A stretch of 64,000 nt of DNA. Origin: Jannaschia sp. CCS1 (lineage in GTDB: Bacteria > Pseudomonadota > Alphaproteobacteria > Rhodobacterales > Rhodobacteraceae). Under the pieces are notes generated by a model, which saw nothing but the letters and a program-made list of their open reading frames with translations, was not told the DNA's origin and did not search any database. Position numbers and translations under genes: made by a program. This document shows, piece by piece, positions 61,489-64,000 of the stretch. How positions within the stretch are numbered: position 1 is the stretch's first letter; every line of letters starts with the position of its first letter. Location of the stretch: NCBI RefSeq assembly GCF_000013565.1, contig NC_007802.1:1860001-1924000 (forward strand), written 5' to 3'.

Positions 61489-62073
61489 ATGACCACCCGC
61501 CTTCTTCTTTCCGCCGCCGCCATCGCGGTGTCTGCCAGTGCGGCCTATGCCGATGGGCACGCATGTACGTTTGACGCGGAAATCCCCGATTTCACGCAGG
61601 AGCAGATTGATGCCCTGTATGAGTGCGTACGTGACGAATTGCCGGCCGCCTATGGCGCGGGCGACAACGAGGTCGCGGCCGTCTACCGCGAGTGGGAGGC
61701 TGCGGCCACCGGCCCCGCAGCCCCAGGCTTTCACGGCGGACGGTTCCTGAACACCTTCGTGAATGAAACGGGCTACGCCGAATACATCCGCTATGAGGAC
61801 GATGATGAGGCGTTCGAGATGCCCGTGGGCACTGTCATCGCCAAGGAATCCTACACCCTGCGCGACAATGCACCCCGTATCGGGCCGCTGTTCATCATGA
61901 CGCGCGGCGAGACGGCGGATTATCCCGACACCGATGGCTGGATCTATTCCGCCGTGCAGCCCAATGGCGACCCCATGGGGATTTCGCAGTCGTTCTGTCA
62001 CGATTGCCACGGCGGCTTCTCCTTCTCCGATAGTCTGGGCTACCCGGCTTTCGAGGTGCGCCTGGGCGAATAG
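61489..62073 (+). CDS. Exported cytochrome P460-like c-type heme protein
   Basis: A 194-residue protein with a signal peptide (residues 1-21, ending ASAAYA). A single heme c site CHDCH is at residues 170-174 near the C-terminus. The segment MPVGTVIAKESYTL and the overall beta-rich length resemble cytochrome P460 and c'-beta proteins, which bind NO or hydroxylamine in some species. ATG 61489 has AGGA upstream. Function in this organism is unproven. Confidence 0.75.
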   Translation: MTTRLLLSAAAIAVSASAAYADGHACTFDAEIPDFTQEQIDALYECVRDELPAAYGAGDNEVAAVYREWEAAATGPAAPGFHGGRFLNTFVNETGYAEYIRYEDDDEAFEMPVGTVIAKESYTLRDNAPRIGPLFIMTRGETADYPDTDGWIYSAVQPNGDPMGISQSFCHDCHGGFSFSDSLGYPAFEVRLGE

Positions 62074-62136
62074 CCTGCGGCGATCCGGCCCCCGATGCAC
62101 CGCCATGGGGGGCCGTTTGCCGTAACGTCCGCGCCT

Positions 62137-62150
62137 TTGATCCAGATCAA
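62137..62150. promoter_or_regulatory. FNR/FnrL site upstream of hemA
   Basis: TTGATCCAGATCAA matches the FNR consensus TTGAT-N4-ATCAA exactly. It is centred about 138 bp upstream of the hemA start and 70 bp after the cytochrome gene, so it most likely controls hemA in response to oxygen. Confidence 0.8.
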
Positions 62151-62281
62151 AGCCCGCCTCGCGGCAAATTGTAGCTTGGCGTTGGCGCGGCTTGCGCCAT
62201 ATGTCTGGTCTGCGGCGGGAATCCCCTGCCCATAGCCATCGAACTGAGGGGGTCGAACAGCCCCCGACCGGGAGACCGCCA

Positions 62282-63505
62282 GTGAACTACGATACCGCGC
62301 TCGACGCAGCCATCGGCAAGCTGCACGAGGAAGGCCGCTACCGCACATTCATTGATATCGAACGGCGACGCGGCCAGTTTCCCCATGCGGTCTGGACACG
62401 GCCCGATGGGACCGAGCAGGACATCACGGTCTGGTGCGGCAACGATTACCTCGGCATGGGGCAACATCCGGTTGTTCTGGACGCGATGAAAGAGGCGCTG
62501 GATGCCACGGGTGCGGGCTCTGGCGGGACGCGGAATATCAGCGGCACGACGGTGTATCACAAGGCGCTTGAGGCGGAGTTGTGCGATCTGCACGGCAAAG
62601 AGGGGGCGCTGCTGTTCACCTCGGCCTACATCGCCAATGACGCGACACTCTCGACGCTGCCCAAGCTGTTTCCGGGCCTGATCATCTATTCTGACGCGCT
62701 CAACCACGCCTCCATGATCGAAGGCGTGCGCCGCAATGGCGGGGCCAAGCGCATCTTCCGCCACAACGATGTGGCCCACCTGCGGGAGCTGCTGCAGGCC
62801 GACGACCCTACCGCGCCGAAGCTGATCGCGTTCGAATCGATCTATTCGATGGACGGCGATTTCGGCCCGATTGAAGCGCTGTGCGATCTGGCGGACGAAT
62901 TTGGCGCGCTGACCTATCTGGATGAGGTCCACGCCGTCGGCATGTACGGGCCCCGGGGCGGCGGTGTGGCGGAACGCGACGGTCTGATGGACCGCGTCGA
63001 CATCATCAACGGCACGCTGGGCAAGGCGTATGGCGTCCATGGCGGCTACATCGCGGCCTCGGCCCGGATGTGTGACGCGGTGCGCAGCTATGCGCCCGGC
63101 TTCATCTTCACCACGTCCCTGCCGCCCGCCGTGGCGGCGGGGGCCGCGGCCTCCGTCCGGCATCTGAAGACGGATCAGGCCCTGCGGGACCTGCACCAGG
63201 ACCGCGCTGCCGTGCTGAAACTGCGCCTGAAGGGCATGGGTCTGCCGATCATTGATCACGGCAGCCATATCGTGCCGGTGATGGTGGGCAACCCCGTCCA
63301 CACCAAGGCGATTTCCGATGCGCTTCTGGCGGATTTCGGCATCTACGTGCAGCCGATCAACTACCCCACCGTCCCTCGTGGCACGGAGCGGTTGCGGTTT
63401 ACCCCGTCGCCGGTCCACGACACGGGCATGATCGACGGCTTGGTCCATGCCATGGACGGGTTGTGGTCCCATTGCGCGCTGAACCGACAGGAATTGGCGG
63501 GCTGA
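62282..63505 (+). CDS. hemA: 5-aminolevulinate synthase
   Basis: Condenses glycine and succinyl-CoA to 5-aminolevulinate, the alphaproteobacterial (Shemin) route into tetrapyrroles. The 407-residue product from GTG 62282 ([23 protein letters not shown]) has [64 protein letters not shown] and the PLP lysine Lys248 in [14 protein letters not shown]. Length equals that of known Rhodobacter enzymes. GGGAGA lies upstream of the GTG; the frame is open further upstream to 62192 but without conservation. Confidence 0.97.
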   Translation: MNYDTALDAAIGKLHEEGRYRTFIDIERRRGQFPHAVWTRPDGTEQDITVWCGNDYLGMGQHPVVLDAMKEALDATGAGSGGTRNISGTTVYHKALEAELCDLHGKEGALLFTSAYIANDATLSTLPKLFPGLIIYSDALNHASMIEGVRRNGGAKRIFRHNDVAHLRELLQADDPTAPKLIAFESIYSMDGDFGPIEALCDLADEFGALTYLDEVHAVGMYGPRGGGVAERDGLMDRVDIINGTLGKAYGVHGGYIAASARMCDAVRSYAPGFIFTTSLPPAVAAGAAASVRHLKTDQALRDLHQDRAAVLKLRLKGMGLPIIDHGSHIVPVMVGNPVHTKAISDALLADFGIYVQPINYPTVPRGTERLRFTPSPVHDTGMIDGLVHAMDGLWSHCALNRQELAG

Positions 63506-63776
63506 CCGCGCCCGTTCCGATCTATCCACACGCTGCGCAGAATTTCAGCAAACAGCGTGTAGTCCCTTAAAAATTAACGAAAACGATGGGCGCAATCTTG
63601 CCGAAACGTTGCACAGACAACGGTTGCGGGGTGCATTTCTACATCGCCCCATGATACGAACGGTGAAAGTTAGCGGAGGCCCTTTGGGAATCATCTGCGT
63701 TGGGGTAACATCTAGGGACACTTGGGCGGACAACCACTAGCAATAGTGGGCCCACCATAGAATCGGGGCAGGCCGC

Positions 63777-64000
63777 ATGGGCCAGGACAACGGGCAGTAT
63801 TGGGACCACGAAGCCGGGGACCAGACGCAAGCGTCTGAACCTGCGCTTCAAGACGTGTCTATCCCTGAGACGCCCCCTGCATTCGATGGCTACGACCTGC
63901 TGGATGTGCCTTTGGGCGATCTGATGCGCGGGGAACGGGCGACCCTCGGCAAGTCTCTTCTGGATGTGGAGCGGGAGCTTCGCATTCGCGCCACCTACAT
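63777..64000 (+). CDS. RodZ-like helix-turn-helix protein, N-terminal fragment
   Basis: The first 74 residues of a protein that continues past the window. After an acidic N-terminus comes DLMRGERATLGKSLLDVERELRIRATY, the start of the HTH_25 domain characteristic of alphaproteobacterial RodZ-like proteins, which link MreB to the membrane and cell shape. The membrane helix and periplasmic part are not visible. Confidence 0.75.
   Translation, partial: MGQDNGQYWDHEAGDQTQASEPALQDVSIPETPPAFDGYDLLDVPLGDLMRGERATLGKSLLDVERELRIRATY

Noticed and set aside
1-64000. tRNA, rRNA, CRISPR and insertion-sequence signatures
   Set aside because: Reading the intergenic regions I found no cloverleaf-like sequence, no 16S/23S segments, no regular repeat-spacer array and no transposase. 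A dedicated tRNA or covariance search would be needed to exclude small RNAs.

Overview
The window is GC-rich DNA from an alphaproteobacterium, most likely a marine Rhodobacteraceae/Roseobacter-group organism. Evidence for this: a C5-type 5-aminolevulinate synthase (hemA) with an FNR site, the trpGDC-moaC-moeA-lexA gene order, GTTC-N7-GTTC LexA operators, PhoX instead of PhoA, TRAP transporters, and a family of short intergenic repeats I associate with this group. It looks chromosomal. I see no rRNA, tRNA, CRISPR array, insertion sequence or prophage. The first gene (pepN) and the last (a RodZ-like HTH protein) are cut by the window edges.

Layout. 1-3.5 kb: aminopeptidase N and, divergently, a photolyase. 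3.5-12.8 kb: a leftward run of lexA, moeA, moaC, trpC, trpD and trpG, then an oppositely oriented polysaccharide-deacetylase-like gene, then trpE behind a PpiD/SurA-type foldase. 14.7-20.6 kb: aminotransferase, ssb, lytic transglycosylase, a Rieske oxygenase, an ECF sigma factor and a secreted EF-hand protein. 20.7-25.6 kb: a leftward ilv operon with a peptide-leader attenuator, in which three unrelated genes (one nuclease-like, two secreted) sit between ilvI and ilvH. 25.7-32.8 kb: Pho-box-controlled phoX and a three-gene TRAP transporter. 32.9-40.6 kb: small leftward genes (VOC protein, bpt, RDD protein, DUF2852), a rightward AHSA1 gene, then valine-catabolism genes (mmsB, 3-hydroxyisobutyryl-CoA hydrolase, acyl-CoA dehydrogenase), a DUF1304 protein and a YbdK-type ligase. 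40.8-49 kb: a fusion of a ribbon-helix-helix domain, a membrane helix and four EF-hands; mmsA with a divergent LysR gene; CBS protein, coaD, two cyclophilins, and an ABC-F ATPase. 49-55.6 kb: a metalloprotease-like lipoprotein, thioesterase, an AT-rich membrane-protein gene coupled to parE, and an MFS exporter behind a second peptide-leader attenuator. 55.8-64 kb: a pilin-like protein, a DUF1007-NicO metal transporter pair, MATE exporter, M20 dipeptidase, a P460-like cytochrome, hemA and the truncated RodZ-like gene.

The parts most worth following up are the RHH-TM-EF-hand protein (a candidate membrane-tethered calcium-responsive regulator with an internal start), the two related leader-peptide attenuators (ilv and MFS), the foreign genes inside the ilv operon, a LexA box over the photolyase start, and the non-coding repeats: a six-unit array of about 26-bp hairpin units, four consecutive perfect palindromes, and a dispersed gene-3'-end element in seven co-oriented copies.
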